A stretch of 64,000 bases of DNA from positions 2,122,962 to 2,186,961 of the forward strand of contig NZ_CM001841.1 in the NCBI RefSeq assembly GCF_000365305.1, read 5' to 3'. Source of the DNA: Dickeya dianthicola NCPPB 453 (GTDB taxonomy: Bacteria; Pseudomonadota; Gammaproteobacteria; Enterobacterales; Enterobacteriaceae). This document shows, one piece after another, positions 1 to 9,642 of the stretch. The first letter of the stretch is position 1; each line of letters opens with the position of its first letter. The position numbers and the translations under genes were made by a program. The notes under the pieces are model-generated. The model was not told the origin of the DNA. It was given only the letters and a program-made list of their open reading frames with translations, and searched no databases.

Positions 1-1286
1 CAAAAAATGCCTGCCACGATATAAGCCAGCAGCACCGATGGCCCGGCCCATTTAAAGTTGTACAGATCGCCGATCCCGCCCTGAGAGGCCGGTGTATTGA
101 TCAGGATACGGGCGGTTTTCATCTTGTCGCCAAAATGGTTGACGCGGCGGGCCTGATTGTCCTGATCGGTGTACAGACAGGAGGTGTGACCGATCCCACC
201 CATAGCAACCAGTTTTTCTGCTTTGCTGACTGCATCTTCAAAATCTTTCGCCCGGTACATGGCCAGCGTCGGGGACAGTTTCTCGTGAGCGAACGGTTCG
301 GACTCGTCCGCGTTCGTCACTTCGCCGATCAGCACCTTGGTGCTGGCTGGCACGGCAATACCGGCCATTTCTGCAATTTTGGTCGCCGGCTGGCCGACGA
401 TGGCGGCGTTGAGCGCGCCGTTTTTCAAGATAATCGCTTGTACCGCGCTGAGCGCTTTGCCCTGAAGCAGGTAGCCGCCGTGGGTCGAGAAGCGTTCGCG
501 AACGGCATCATAGATTTCATCGACCACAATCACCGACTGCTCGGAAGCACAGATAACGCCGTTGTCGAAGGTTTTGGACATCAGAATCGATGCCACGGCG
601 CGTTTGATGTCGGCGGTTTCATCGATCACCACCGGAGTGTTGCCCGCGCCTACGCCGATCGCCGGTTTACCGGAGCTGTAGGCCGCTTTTACCATGCCTG
701 GGCCGCCCGTTGCCAGAATCAGGTTGATATCTGGGTGATGCATCAGTTGATTGGACAGTTCCACCGACGGTTCATCAATCCAGCCGATGATGTCTTTGGG
801 TGCGCCCGCGGCGATAGCGGCTTGCAGTACGATGTCCGCCGCTTTGTTGGTGGCATTTTTCGCGCGTGGATGCGGAGAGAAGATAATACCGTTGCGGGTT
901 TTCAGGCTGATCAGTGCTTTGAAGATAGCCGTGGAGGTCGGGTTGGTGGTCGGAACGATACCGCAGATCAGGCCGATAGGTTCGGCAATCGTGATGGTGC
1001 CGAACGTATCATCGACGGACAGTACGCCGCAGGTCTGTTCATCCTTGTAAGCGTTATAGATGTACTCGGAAGCGAAGTGGTTCTTGATCACTTTGTCTTC
1101 AATGATACCCATGCCGGATTCGGCGACCGCCATTTTCGCCAGCGGTATACGGGCATCCGCGGCAGCCAGCGCGGCGGCGCGGAAGACCTGATCGACCTGC
1201 TCCTGCGAGAAATTTGCGAACTCCTGCTGCGCTTTTTTGACGCGTTCGACCAAAGCGTTAAGTTCAGCAACGTTTGTTACGGCCAT
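1..1286 (-). CDS. adhE: Bifunctional aldehyde-alcohol dehydrogenase AdhE, N-terminal part (runs off the window)
   Basis: Fermentative enzyme that reduces acetyl-CoA to acetaldehyde and then to ethanol using NADH; cytoplasmic, forming spirosome filaments in E. coli. Only the first 428 residues are present, about half of the usual ~890, covering the CoA-acylating aldehyde dehydrogenase domain. Visible are the glycine-rich cofactor segment GGPGMVKAAYSSGKPAIGVG and the catalytic cysteine, Cys246, in GVICASEQS. The start ATG (1284-1286) follows an AGGAGAG ribosome site, and the protein begins MAVTNVAELNALV as in E. coli. The iron-dependent alcohol dehydrogenase half lies beyond position 1. Identification is very secure. 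Confidence 0.97.
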   Translation of the reverse strand, partial: MAVTNVAELNALVERVKKAQQEFANFSQEQVDQVFRAAALAAADARIPLAKMAVAESGMGIIEDKVIKNHFASEYIYNAYKDEQTCGVLSVDDTFGTITIAEPIGLICGIVPTTNPTSTAIFKALISLKTRNGIIFSPHPRAKNATNKAADIVLQAAIAAGAPKDIIGWIDEPSVELSNQLMHHPDINLILATGGPGMVKAAYSSGKPAIGVGAGNTPVVIDETADIKRAVASILMSKTFDNGVICASEQSVIVVDEIYDAVRERFSTHGGYLLQGKALSAVQAIILKNGALNAAIVGQPATKIAEMAGIAVPASTKVLIGEVTNADESEPFAHEKLSPTLAMYRAKDFEDAVSKAEKLVAMGGIGHTSCLYTDQDNQARRVNHFGDKMKTARILINTPASQGGIGDLYNFKWAGPSVLLAYIVAGIF

Positions 1287-1833
1287 AATGCTCTCCTGTA
1301 ATGTTAAACTCTTTCAGTCAATGGTCAGCCCGATAAACAAGCAGTATAGATAATAGTTGACGCGCCTGATAATTTGGCCGCGGTGATTATCCATTGACTC
1401 AAAGCGCTCCCGATCAATGCGATTGCCTTGCTTAATAAAACAAGCCTTGGTTTCTCAATCCGTTCATAATGTTATCGGTGATTTGACGGTAGAATCTGCT
1501 GTCGTTGATCCTTCTTGCTACGATGCAGGCAGAATACCCCGTTGTTAGCCGATTTTTTGTGATCTTGCTCGCTAAATCTTAATGCTGACACCATTCAGCA
1601 TGATGTGTTTGAGAATTAATATCATTTTTGGCGGCGATTTGTTAAAAATAAATGACCATAATATGAGTGGGTTTATATGGATTTGTATCGAAAATCTGAA
1701 TGGAAGCAGAGAATAATTATCAGGGCGGAGGATGGAGGCGCGCGGCGCTTTACATTACTGTAGGAGACATCACGGCATGGGCTGTGGCTTATCAAGGCTT
1801 CCCGGCGTTGACAATAAATTTCAGAGGTGGAAT
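1287..1833. other. adhE-ychE intergenic region, no gene seen
   Basis: This 547-bp divergent region must carry the promoters of adhE and ychE. I see no convincing short gene. A TTGACTC sequence near 1394 is part of no clear promoter, and no perfect FNR or Cra site was recognised. Confidence 0.5.
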
Positions 1834-2478
1834 GTGATTCAGCCAGTCCTGGACTTCTCCGGTTACATCAAGTTCTTCATCGGGTTGTTTGCGTTGATTA
1901 ACCCGGTGGGCATTCTGCCTATCTTTATTAGCATGACCAATTATCAGGGCGCGGAAGGCCGGGCGAAGACTAACCTGACGGCAAATGTCTCTGTGGTGAT
2001 CATTCTTTGGGGCGCGCTGTTTTTCGGCGACATGATTTTGCGGTTGTTCGGCATCTCCATTGATTCGTTTCGAATTGCGGGCGGTATTCTGATTGTAACC
2101 ATCGCTATGTCGATGATCAGCGGCAAACTGGGTGAAGATAAACAGAACAAACAAGAGAAAACGGAAACCGCCAATCGGGAAAGCATTGGCGTGGTGCCGC
2201 TGGCATTGCCGCTGATGGCGGGGCCAGGGGCAATCAGTTCCACCATTGTCTGGAGTTCCCGTTATCACGGTTGGCAGAATTTGCTGGGGTTGTCGGCGGC
2301 GATTGCCTTTTTTGCATTTTGCTGCTGGTTGCTGTTCAGAGCCGCACCGGCGCTGGTGCGATTGCTGGGGCAGACCGGTATTAACGTGGTGACGCGTATC
2401 ATGGGGTTGCTGTTGATGTCGCTCGGCATCGAATTTATCGTCACGGGAATTCGCACCTTGTTTCCCGGTTTGCTATAG
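1834..2478 (+). CDS. ychE: MarC-family inner membrane protein YchE
   Basis: Member of the MarC/UPF0056 family of multi-pass inner membrane proteins; the transported substrate, if any, is not established. The 214 residues show the family's hydrophobic segments (for example YIKFFIGLFALINPVGILPI at the start) and the conserved stretches FGISIDSFRIAGGILIVTIA and LPLMAGPGAISSTIVW. I chose the GTG at 1834, preceded by GAGGTGG, because it gives the N-terminus of E. coli YchE; the open frame extends to 1732 but those 34 extra residues look unlike the family. As in E. coli it lies between adhE and oppA. Confidence 0.9.
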   Translation: MIQPVLDFSGYIKFFIGLFALINPVGILPIFISMTNYQGAEGRAKTNLTANVSVVIILWGALFFGDMILRLFGISIDSFRIAGGILIVTIAMSMISGKLGEDKQNKQEKTETANRESIGVVPLALPLMAGPGAISSTIVWSSRYHGWQNLLGLSAAIAFFAFCCWLLFRAAPALVRLLGQTGINVVTRIMGLLLMSLGIEFIVTGIRTLFPGLL

Positions 2479-3232
2479 CCGCAAGGGCTGCTATTTTATT
2501 TTTATTGATACTTTTTTCTTATGTTTATTTCCCGGCAATAATCGGGCCGGGGAAAGCATGACGCCCACTATTATTTATCGCTCATTTATCATTCCAGATG
2601 GTATAGCTTATTTCCATTCTTTATCGCATGCCTTAGATAAACTAATGCATATGGCGTGAAAGGCGACCACATTATGGCGAGGCGCGTATGCGCTTTCGCT
2701 GTTAATTTATTCACACGCAGAGGGTGTGGCGCCAGGAAGGGAGTTATTGTGCCTGAAAGTGTTTTATCGTGCATTTTTTATCCTGATCTATCGTTAATTC
2801 TTTCATACATACAAGTTATTGGACAATCTGCTGCCGGGTGAATCTTTACCGCTGTGACATTCGTCATGGATGTTTTTATATCCATTTACGCGCTTAAGCC
2901 ATTTTGTGACTTTCCGGGATGGAAAGAAATTTAAGTAACAGCCTGCAAAATCTATTGGCGAAGACGGATTCTTCTGATACGTTCGGCATCACGCTATTCC
3001 CCTTGGCTGTTATGGATAAGTTAATTTTATTAGAACTTTATCCGTGACTGCTTTTTTATGGGGAGCGTACCATCAGGGAAGAGTGAAAATGGCTGTGGGC
3101 TGTCGGGTCTGGGAAAAGGCTGCGGCGGTTTTTGGGTTGCCGAAAATGTGCTGTTTTTATCTCTGTTGATTTTTCCAACACGTTGGCGCGGCACCATGAC
3201 GTACCTGGCCGCGTTGCGTGGATAAAACAATT
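2479..3232. other. Long intergenic region upstream of oppA, no gene seen
   Basis: About 750 bp without a credible coding sequence. Small inverted repeats occur at 2528-2555 (TTTCCCGGC against GCCGGGGAAA, one bulge) and 2910-2926 (CTTTCC/GGAAAG). A weak hairpin right after ychE (about 2473-2500) is followed by a T-rich stretch and may end ychE transcription. The region probably holds the oppA promoter, but I cannot place it. Confidence 0.45.
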
Positions 3233-3430
3233 TATACCCAAAATAATTCGAGTTGCAGGAAGGCGGCAAGGGAGTGACAAATTCGTTGGGAACGAATTTG
3301 ACCCGCCAACGGCTGGCCTCCGGTGAGAGACAGGATGTCTCTCATTTAATCCCGATGAGCTTACTCAGGTAAGTGATTCGGGTGAGCGAACGCAGCCAAC
3401 ACACCTGCAACTTGAAGTATGACGGGTATA
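3233..3430. repeat. ERIC repeat with a ~71-bp hairpin-rich insertion
   Basis: The ends TATACCC (3233-3239) and GGGTATA (3424-3430), the left arm AATTCGAGTTGCAGGA, the centre AGCTTACTCAGGTAAGTGA and the right arm CACCTGCAACTTGAAGTATG match the enterobacterial repetitive intergenic consensus (ERIC, ~127 bp). This copy is 198 bp. The extra DNA sits on the left side after GGAGTGA and contains two perfect hairpins: 3278-3287 with 3291-3300 (10-bp arms) and 3324-3331 with 3337-3344 (8-bp arms). It ends 124 bp before oppA, so it may be transcribed in the oppA leader. Confidence 0.9.
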
Positions 3431-3554
3431 GATGTGATTGAGCTGCCATGTTGCCAGATTCGTTCCTCTGGTGGCGATGGTGTCTGTGCGCTTAATACAT
3501 AAAAAAGTTATGTGCCTGATTGGGCGGTAACAGTAGAACAGGAGCAAGGTAAAT

Positions 3555-5198
3555 ATGGTAAACAACACAATTAAAAAAAGACTGGCGGTCAGCATTTTTG
3601 CTGCTATTACTGCCTCTGCTGGTGTTTCCGCTTGGGCCGCCAAGGTGCCGGCCGGTGTTCAACTGGCTGAGAAGCAGGAGCTGGTGCGTAATAATGGGGC
3701 TGAAGTGTCTTCACTCGACCCGCATAAAATAGAAGGCGTGCCGGAATCGAATATCGCGCGCGACCTGCTGGAAGGACTGTTGGTTACCTCTCCGGATGGC
3801 CACCCGGCCCCGGGCGTGGCGGAAAGCTGGGATAATAAAGAGTTCAAAGTGTGGACCTTCCACCTGCGTAAAGACGCGAAATGGTCCAATGGCGAACCGG
3901 TCACCGCACAGGATTTCGTCTATAGCTGGCAGCGTATTTCTGATCCGAAAACCGCCTCTCCATATGCCAGTTACCTGCAGTTTGGCCATATCGTGAATAT
4001 CGATGACGTTGTGGCAGGCAAAAAATCTCCTGATGCGCTGGGCGTGAAAGCAATCGACGATCACACGTTTGAAGTGACGCTGAGCGAACCGGTGCCGTAT
4101 TTCTATAAACTGTTGGTTCACCCGTCAACTTTCCCGGTGAATAAGAAAGTGGTCGAAAAGTTTGGCGACAAATGGACCCAACCGGCCAACTGGGTCGGCA
4201 ATGGTGCTTATAAGCTGAACGAATGGATCGTGAACGAAAAAATCGTTCTGGAGCGCAACTCGAATTATTGGGATAACGCCCACACCATCATTAATAAAGT
4301 GACTTATCTGCCGATCTCCTCCGAAGTGACGGACGTTAACCGCTACCGCAGCGGCGAGATCGACATGACCTATAACAACCTGCCGATCGAACTGTTCCAG
4401 AAGTTGAAGAAAGAGATCCCCAACGAAGTGAAGGCGGATCCGTATCTGTGTACCTACTATTATGAGATCAACAACCAGAAAGCACCGTTCAATGATGCAC
4501 GCGTGCGTCAGGCGCTGGTGTTGGGTCTGGATCAGGATATTCTGACTAACAAGGTCAAAGCGCAGGGCGATACCCCGGCGTTTGGTTTCACTCCGCCGTA
4601 CATCGATGGTCTGGATGGCAAGCTGACGCCGCCGGAGTGGGTGAGCTGGTCGCGTGAAAAACGTAACGCCGAGGCGAAGAAACTGCTGGCCGAAGCTGGT
4701 TTCACGGCTGAAAAACCGCTGACGTTCAACCTGCTGTACAACACCTCCGATCTGCACAAAAAACTGGCCATTGCTGCCTCTTCTATCTGGAAGAACAACA
4801 TTGGCGTCGAAGCTAAACTGGAAAACCAGGAGTGGAAAACCTTCCTGGATAGCCGTCATCAGGGCACATTCGATGTCGCTCGTGCCGGCTGGTGCGCGGA
4901 TTATAACGAACCGACCACTTTCCTGAACATCATGATCGCCAACAGCAGCAGCAACACCTCGCATTACAAGAGCGCGGATTTCGACAAGTTGATGACGAAC
5001 GCTCTGGCCGCCAAGACTGAAGAAGAACGTGCTAACGTCTACAGACAGGCTGAAACGTTGCTGGAAAAAGACGCCGTCGTGGTTCCGGTGTACTATTATG
5101 CCAACACCCGTCTGGTTAAACCGTATGTGGGTGGCATTACAGGTAAAGATCCGCTGGATAACCTGAACGTTAAAAACTTTTATATTATCAAGCATTAA
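3555..5198 (+). CDS. oppA: Periplasmic oligopeptide-binding protein OppA
   Basis: Substrate-binding protein of the Opp ABC importer; it captures peptides of about 2-5 residues in the periplasm and delivers them to OppBC. The 547 residues start with a signal peptide (lysines at 6-8, hydrophobic core, cleavage predicted after SAWA at about residue 28). The mature part carries the SBP family 5 hallmarks SSLDPHKIEGVPESN and NGAYKLNEW, and ends YIIKH as in E. coli. The start ATG follows AGGAGCAAGG. It heads oppABCDF, with a 92-bp gap and a hairpin before oppB that fits higher OppA expression. Confidence 0.97.
   Translation: MVNNTIKKRLAVSIFAAITASAGVSAWAAKVPAGVQLAEKQELVRNNGAEVSSLDPHKIEGVPESNIARDLLEGLLVTSPDGHPAPGVAESWDNKEFKVWTFHLRKDAKWSNGEPVTAQDFVYSWQRISDPKTASPYASYLQFGHIVNIDDVVAGKKSPDALGVKAIDDHTFEVTLSEPVPYFYKLLVHPSTFPVNKKVVEKFGDKWTQPANWVGNGAYKLNEWIVNEKIVLERNSNYWDNAHTIINKVTYLPISSEVTDVNRYRSGEIDMTYNNLPIELFQKLKKEIPNEVKADPYLCTYYYEINNQKAPFNDARVRQALVLGLDQDILTNKVKAQGDTPAFGFTPPYIDGLDGKLTPPEWVSWSREKRNAEAKKLLAEAGFTAEKPLTFNLLYNTSDLHKKLAIAASSIWKNNIGVEAKLENQEWKTFLDSRHQGTFDVARAGWCADYNEPTTFLNIMIANSSSNTSHYKSADFDKLMTNALAAKTEEERANVYRQAETLLEKDAVVVPVYYYANTRLVKPYVGGITGKDPLDNLNVKNFYIIKH
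3560..3573 (+). promoter_or_regulatory. CA-rich mRNA stretch, possible GcvB sRNA target
   Basis: Codons 3-6 of oppA read AAACAACACAATT, an unstructured CA-rich stretch beside the start codon. In E. coli and Salmonella the small RNA GcvB represses oppA by pairing its GU-rich R1 region with CA-rich sites near the start. The assignment is by analogy only; gcvB is not in this window. Confidence 0.35.
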
Positions 5199-5203
5199 TG
5201 ATA

Positions 5204-5235
5204 AAGGGGCGGGTGTCGGCTGGCACCCGGCCCTT
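5204..5235 (+). terminator. oppA-oppB intercistronic hairpin
   Basis: AAGGGGCGGGTG and CACCCGGCCCTT form a strong imperfect stem over the loop TCGGCTGG just after the oppA stop. There is no long T-run, so it is more likely a partial terminator or an mRNA-stabilising end that keeps OppA in excess over the membrane components. Confidence 0.6.
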
Positions 5236-5290
5236 ATTCGGTTTGATAAACAGAAGCGAAATTTTCAGACCGGTTTTATAGGTAAGGTTA

Positions 5291-6211
5291 ATGTTAAAAT
5301 TTATTTTCCGTCGTTGCCTGGAAGCAATCCCGACGTTGTTCATCCTGATCACTATTTCGTTTTTCATGATGCGACTGGCCCCGGGAAGTCCGTTTACTGG
5401 AGAACGCAACCTCCCTCCTGAAGTGATGGCGAATATCGAAGCCAAATACCATCTGAATGATCCAATGATCAAACAGTATGGTAACTATCTGGTGCAGTTG
5501 CTGAAAGGCGACTTTGGGCCGTCTTTCAAATACAAAGATTATTCGGTCAACGATTTGGTCGTGCGGGCTTTTCCGGTATCGGCTAAATTGGGTGCCGCCG
5601 CTTTTTTGCTGGCTGTGGTGCTGGGGGTGACCTCCGGCGTTATTGCCGCATTGAATCAAAACAGTAAATGGGACTACACGGTAATGGGGTTTGCCATGAC
5701 CGGGGTGGTCATCCCGAGCTTTGTGGTGGCGCCGCTGCTGGTGCTGATATTCGCGATAACCCTGCGCTGGCTGCCGGGGGGCGGCTGGAACGGCGGCGCG
5801 CCGAAATACATCATTCTGCCGATGGTCGCGCTATCCTTGTCCTATATCGCCAGTATCGCCCGTATTACCCGTGGCTCCATGATTGAAGTATTGCATTCGA
5901 ACTTTATCCGCACCGCGCGCGCCAAAGGGCTGCCGCTGCGCCGGATTATTCTGCGCCACGCGCTGAAGCCGGCGCTGTTGCCGGTGCTTTCCTATATGGG
6001 GCCGGCGTTTGTGGGGATTATCACCGGCTCTATGGTGATTGAAACCATTTTTGGTTTACCTGGTATTGGTCAGTTGTTTGTTAACGGTGCGCTTAACCGT
6101 GACTATTCGCTGGTGCTCAGCCTGACTGTTTTGGTGGGGGCGCTGACCATTCTGTTTAATGCGGTCATCGATGTGCTGTACGCGGTCATCGATCCGAAGA
6201 TCCGTTATTAA
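5291..6211 (+). CDS. oppB: Oligopeptide ABC transporter permease OppB
   Basis: One of the two inner-membrane subunits forming the peptide channel. The 306 residues match the usual OppB length. It begins MLKFIFRRCLEAIPTLF, the first membrane helix, and has the large periplasmic segment after it typical of the DppB/OppB class. The cytoplasmic EAA loop is visible near residues 205-225 (RTARAKGLPLRRIILRHALK), the contact with OppD/OppF. oppC follows 12 bp downstream. Confidence 0.96.
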   Translation: MLKFIFRRCLEAIPTLFILITISFFMMRLAPGSPFTGERNLPPEVMANIEAKYHLNDPMIKQYGNYLVQLLKGDFGPSFKYKDYSVNDLVVRAFPVSAKLGAAAFLLAVVLGVTSGVIAALNQNSKWDYTVMGFAMTGVVIPSFVVAPLLVLIFAITLRWLPGGGWNGGAPKYIILPMVALSLSYIASIARITRGSMIEVLHSNFIRTARAKGLPLRRIILRHALKPALLPVLSYMGPAFVGIITGSMVIETIFGLPGIGQLFVNGALNRDYSLVLSLTVLVGALTILFNAVIDVLYAVIDPKIRY

Positions 6212-6223
6212 GGTAAATCACTG

Positions 6224-7132
6224 ATGTTTTGGAATAAACGTAACCGCGAAGCGCTGGATAATTTCAGCGAAAAACTGGAAGTGGAAGGGCGCAGCCTGTG
6301 GCAGGATGCGCGCCGTCGCTTCATGCACAACCGGGCGGCGTTGGCCAGCCTGTTCGTCCTGACGATCATCACGCTGTTTGTGGTTCTCGGCCCGATGGTG
6401 GCGCCGTTTAATTATGCGGATACCGACTGGAATATGATGTCCAGCGCGCCTGATATGCTGTCCAAACACTATTTAGGCACCGATTCGTCCGGGCGCGACC
6501 TGCTGGTGCGCGTGGCGATCGGCGGGCGTATTTCTTTGATGGTCGGCGTTGCCGCCGCGCTGGTGGCGGTGATCGTGGGAACGTTGTATGGCGCGGCATC
6601 CGGCTATATCGGCGGGAAGGCGGACTCGGTCATGATGCGTCTGCTGGAGATCCTCAACTCCTTCCCGTTCATGTTCTTCGTCATCCTGCTGGTGACTCTG
6701 TTCGGGCAAAATATTCTGCTGATCTTTGTGGCAATCGGCATGGTGTCCTGGCTGGATATGGCGCGTATCGTCCGCGGCCAAACCCTGAGCCTGAAACGTA
6801 AAGAGTTTATCGAAGCTGCGCTGGTGTGCGGCGTATCCACCCGCAACATCGTGTTGCGTCATGTCGTGCCGAATGTGCTGGGCGTGGTGGTGGTGTACGC
6901 GTCGTTGCTGGTGCCGAGCATGATCCTGTTCGAATCTTTTCTGAGTTTCCTTGGCCTGGGTACCCAGGAACCGCTGAGCAGTTGGGGCGCGCTGCTGAAC
7001 GATGGCGCTAATTCAATGGAAGTGGCGCCGTGGCTGCTGCTGTATCCCGCCGGTTTCCTGGTGGTGACCCTGTTTTGTTTCAACTTTATCGGCGATGGCC
7101 TGCGTGATGCCCTCGACCCGAAAGACCGCTAA
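6224..7132 (+). CDS. oppC: Oligopeptide ABC transporter permease OppC
   Basis: Partner permease of OppB. The 302 residues include an N-terminal cytoplasmic stretch (residues 1-40), the first helix [20 protein letters not shown], the segment [15 protein letters not shown] typical of DppC/OppC proteins and the EAA loop [20 protein letters not shown]. Its stop codon (7130-7132) overlaps the AAGGAG that serves as the ribosome site of oppD, consistent with coupled translation. Confidence 0.96.
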   Translation: MFWNKRNREALDNFSEKLEVEGRSLWQDARRRFMHNRAALASLFVLTIITLFVVLGPMVAPFNYADTDWNMMSSAPDMLSKHYLGTDSSGRDLLVRVAIGGRISLMVGVAAALVAVIVGTLYGAASGYIGGKADSVMMRLLEILNSFPFMFFVILLVTLFGQNILLIFVAIGMVSWLDMARIVRGQTLSLKRKEFIEAALVCGVSTRNIVLRHVVPNVLGVVVVYASLLVPSMILFESFLSFLGLGTQEPLSSWGALLNDGANSMEVAPWLLLYPAGFLVVTLFCFNFIGDGLRDALDPKDR

Positions 7133-7148
7133 GGAGACGCTTCATACC

Positions 7149-8138
7149 ATGATGAATACGTCACAATCCCGTGAAGCGCTGCTTGACGTTAAAGACTTGC
7201 GCGTAACTTTCAGTACGCCTGACGGTGATGTCACGGCGGTAAACGACCTTAATTTCTCTCTCAGCGCCGGTGAGACGCTGGGGATTGTCGGGGAATCCGG
7301 CTCTGGTAAATCTCAGACGGCGTTTGCGCTGATGGGGCTACTGGCTACTAACGGTCGCATCGGCGGTTCCGCCCGCTTCAACGGTCGTGAGATTCTCAAT
7401 CTGCCGGAGCGCGAGCTTAATCGCCTGCGTGCGGAAGAGATCGCCATGATTTTTCAGGACCCGATGACGTCGCTGAACCCGTACATGCGTGTCGGCGATC
7501 AGTTGATGGAAGTGCTGATGCAGCACAAGAAGCTCGGTAAAAGCGAAGCGTTTGATGAATCGGTGCGTATGCTGGACGCGGTGAAAATGCCGGAAGCCAG
7601 AAAACGTATGCGCATGTACCCGCACGAATTTTCCGGCGGGATGCGTCAGCGCGTCATGATTGCGATGGCGCTGCTGTGCCGCCCTAAACTGTTGATCGCC
7701 GACGAACCGACCACCGCGCTCGACGTGACGGTGCAGGCACAGATCATGACCTTGCTCAATGACCTGAAGCGTGAGTTCAACACCGCGATTATCATGATTA
7801 CCCACGATCTGGGCGTGGTGGCCGGTATTTGCGACAAGGTACTGGTGATGTATGCCGGCCGGACTATGGAGTACGGCAGTGCGCGCGAAATTTTCTACGA
7901 GCCGACTCATCCGTACTCCATCGGTTTACTGAACGCCGTCCCTCGTCTCGACGAAGAAAACGAGGCGCTGGCCACCATTCCGGGAAATCCGCCCAATTTG
8001 TTGCGCTTGCCGAAAGGGTGTCCTTTCCTGCCGCGTTGCCCCTATGCACAAGACCGGTGCCAGCAGGCGCCTGAGTTAACGCCGTTTGGCGAAGGTCGTC
8101 TGCGTGCCTGTTTCCGGAGTGTGGGGGAATTAGTATGA
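7149..8138 (+). CDS. oppD: Oligopeptide ABC transporter ATPase OppD
   Basis: Cytoplasmic ATPase that powers peptide import together with OppF. In 329 residues it shows Walker A GESGSGKS (48-55), Q-loop region [15 protein letters not shown] signature FSGGMRQR, Walker [13 protein letters not shown] and the switch His in MITHDLGVV, plus the C-terminal oligopeptide-transporter domain with cysteines ([14 protein letters not shown]) that in some relatives binds a 4Fe-4S cluster. I chose ATG 7149 (a second ATG follows at 7152); the frame is open further upstream to 7095 but overlaps oppC. The end overlaps oppF by 4 bp (ATGA). Confidence 0.96.
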   Translation: MMNTSQSREALLDVKDLRVTFSTPDGDVTAVNDLNFSLSAGETLGIVGESGSGKSQTAFALMGLLATNGRIGGSARFNGREILNLPERELNRLRAEEIAMIFQDPMTSLNPYMRVGDQLMEVLMQHKKLGKSEAFDESVRMLDAVKMPEARKRMRMYPHEFSGGMRQRVMIAMALLCRPKLLIADEPTTALDVTVQAQIMTLLNDLKREFNTAIIMITHDLGVVAGICDKVLVMYAGRTMEYGSAREIFYEPTHPYSIGLLNAVPRLDEENEALATIPGNPPNLLRLPKGCPFLPRCPYAQDRCQQAPELTPFGEGRLRACFRSVGELV

Positions 8139-9139
8139 GTGAGCTGGAAAACAAAAAAGTATTGCTTGAAGTGGATGAACTGAAAGTCCACTTTGATATC
8201 CGCGACGATAAACAGTGGTTCTGGCAGCCCGCCAAGAAGCTGAAAGCGGTCGATGGCGTTACCCTGCGGCTGTACGAAGGGGAGACGCTGGGGGTGGTCG
8301 GGGAATCTGGTTGCGGCAAGTCGACGCTGGCCCGCGCGATCATCGGTCTGGTGAAGGCGACCAGCGGGTGTATTAGCTGGCTGGGTAAAGACCTGCTGGG
8401 GATGCGCGATACCGAATGGCGTAATGTGCGCAGCGATATCCAGATGATTTTCCAGGATCCGCTGGCGTCGCTGAACCCGCGCATGACCATCGGCGAAATC
8501 ATCGCCGAACCGCTGCGTACCTATCATCCGGATATGCCGCGTCAGGAAGTGAAAGACCGCGTTAAAACAATGATGATGAAGGTGGGTCTGTTGCCGAACC
8601 TGATCAACCGCTACCCGCACGAGTTTTCCGGTGGTCAGTGTCAGCGTATCGGCATTGCCCGCGCGCTGATTCTGGAACCGAAGCTGATCATTTGCGATGA
8701 GCCGGTTTCCGCGCTGGACGTGTCGATTCAGGCTCAGGTGGTGAACCTGCTGCAACAGTTGCAGCGGGAAATGGGGCTGTCGCTGATCTTTATCGCCCAC
8801 GATTTGTCGGTGGTGAAACACATTTCCGATCGTGTGCTGGTGATGTATCTGGGCCATGCGGTGGAGCTGGGAACCTATGACGAGCTGTACCACAACCCGC
8901 AGCATCCTTATACCCGCGCGCTGATGTCGGCGGTGCCGATTCCCGATCCAGACAAGGAACGCAACAAGCAGATTCAACTGCTGGAGGGCGACCTGCCGTC
9001 ACCGATTAATCCGCCGTCGGGCTGTGTATTCTGCACCCGTTGTCCGGTTGTCGGGCCGGAATGCACCAAAACCCGGCCGGTGCTCGAAGGCAGCTTCCGC
9101 CACGCGGTATCCTGCCTGAAGGTGGACCCGCTGTCGTAA
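8135..9139 (+). CDS. oppF: Oligopeptide ABC transporter ATPase OppF
   Basis: Second ATPase of the Opp transporter. The 334 residues carry Walker A GESGCGKS (56-63), signature FSGGQCQR, Walker [13 protein letters not shown] and the switch His in FIAHDLSVV. The C-terminal part has the family's cysteine cluster ([14 protein letters not shown]). Translation starts inside the oppD stop (ATGA overlap), so OppD and OppF are probably made in equal amounts. It is the last gene of the operon, followed by short repeats and a strong terminator. Confidence 0.96.
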   Translation: MSELENKKVLLEVDELKVHFDIRDDKQWFWQPAKKLKAVDGVTLRLYEGETLGVVGESGCGKSTLARAIIGLVKATSGCISWLGKDLLGMRDTEWRNVRSDIQMIFQDPLASLNPRMTIGEIIAEPLRTYHPDMPRQEVKDRVKTMMMKVGLLPNLINRYPHEFSGGQCQRIGIARALILEPKLIICDEPVSALDVSIQAQVVNLLQQLQREMGLSLIFIAHDLSVVKHISDRVLVMYLGHAVELGTYDELYHNPQHPYTRALMSAVPIPDPDKERNKQIQLLEGDLPSPINPPSGCVFCTRCPVVGPECTKTRPVLEGSFRHAVSCLKVDPLS

Positions 9140-9151
9140 TCCGTCGCTATT

Positions 9152-9200
9152 CGTTAATAAACAAAACTCGTTAATAAACAACGCTTGTTAATAAGCAAAA
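9152..9200 (+). repeat. Triplicated ~17-bp repeat after oppF
   Basis: CGTTAATAAACAAAA (9152-9166), CGTTAATAAACAAC (9169-9182) and TGTTAATAAGCAAAA (9186-9200) are three near-copies in tandem between the oppF stop and the terminator; the third runs into the terminator stem. Confidence 0.75.
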
Positions 9201-9222
9201 CGCCCCTGACGGGGCGTTTTGC
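9195..9222. terminator. Bidirectional terminator between oppF and yciU
   Basis: Perfect 12-bp stem GCAAAACGCCCC / GGGGCGTTTTGC with loop TGAC. It gives a T-run in both directions, so it can end oppABCDF (plus) and yciU (minus). Confidence 0.9.
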
Positions 9223-9265
9223 TGTTTGTCGCTGAGGATAGCCGATTAGGCGGTGATCGCGGCGG

Positions 9266-9589
9266 TTACTCTTTCCACAGAATGTGGCACAGCTTGTGGT
9301 CCTTTTCGCGACAGATCAGGATACGGGCGAAAATATCGTTGATTTCCTCACCATCCTGCTCAGCCAGCCCAATGACCACTTCGGCGAAAAAGTCCGGATT
9401 CAGGTCGAAATCCACGTGTTCCTGCCAATCTTCGGCCGGATCAAACAACTCCGCACCGCCACGTTCTTCGAACTGCAAATTGAACAGCAGGATATCCGCT
9501 GGGTCCAGGTTGTCCGGCGCCAGTTCCAGAAAGATATCGTAAGCCTGTTCCAGCGCTTCATCTTCTGTCAGGCGGTTATTTAAATCCAT
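9266..9589 (-). CDS. yciU: YciU family protein (DUF440/UPF0263)
   Basis: Small acidic cytoplasmic protein of unknown function; DUF440 proteins were proposed to mimic double-stranded DNA because of their negative surface. The 107 residues are rich in Asp and Glu (for example [19 protein letters not shown] and [17 protein letters not shown]), in line with that idea. Same position downstream of cls as in E. coli; 53 bp separate it from cls, so both may share a transcript. Confidence 0.92.
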   Translation of the reverse strand: MDLNNRLTEDEALEQAYDIFLELAPDNLDPADILLFNLQFEERGGAELFDPAEDWQEHVDFDLNPDFFAEVVIGLAEQDGEEINDIFARILICREKDHKLCHILWKE

Positions 9590-9642
9590 ACAACATTCCT
9601 GTTAAAACGTGATGGGGTATTAGAGCATGAAGGGCGGCGTGA

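Noticed and set aside
135-1301. A 388-codon open frame on the plus strand at the window start
   Set aside because: It is antisense to adhE, whose ALDH domain with Cys246 is certain; no family resemblance.
3132-3326. Short open frames in the oppA upstream region
   Set aside because: They overlap the ERIC repeat and have no credible ribosome site or conserved sequence.
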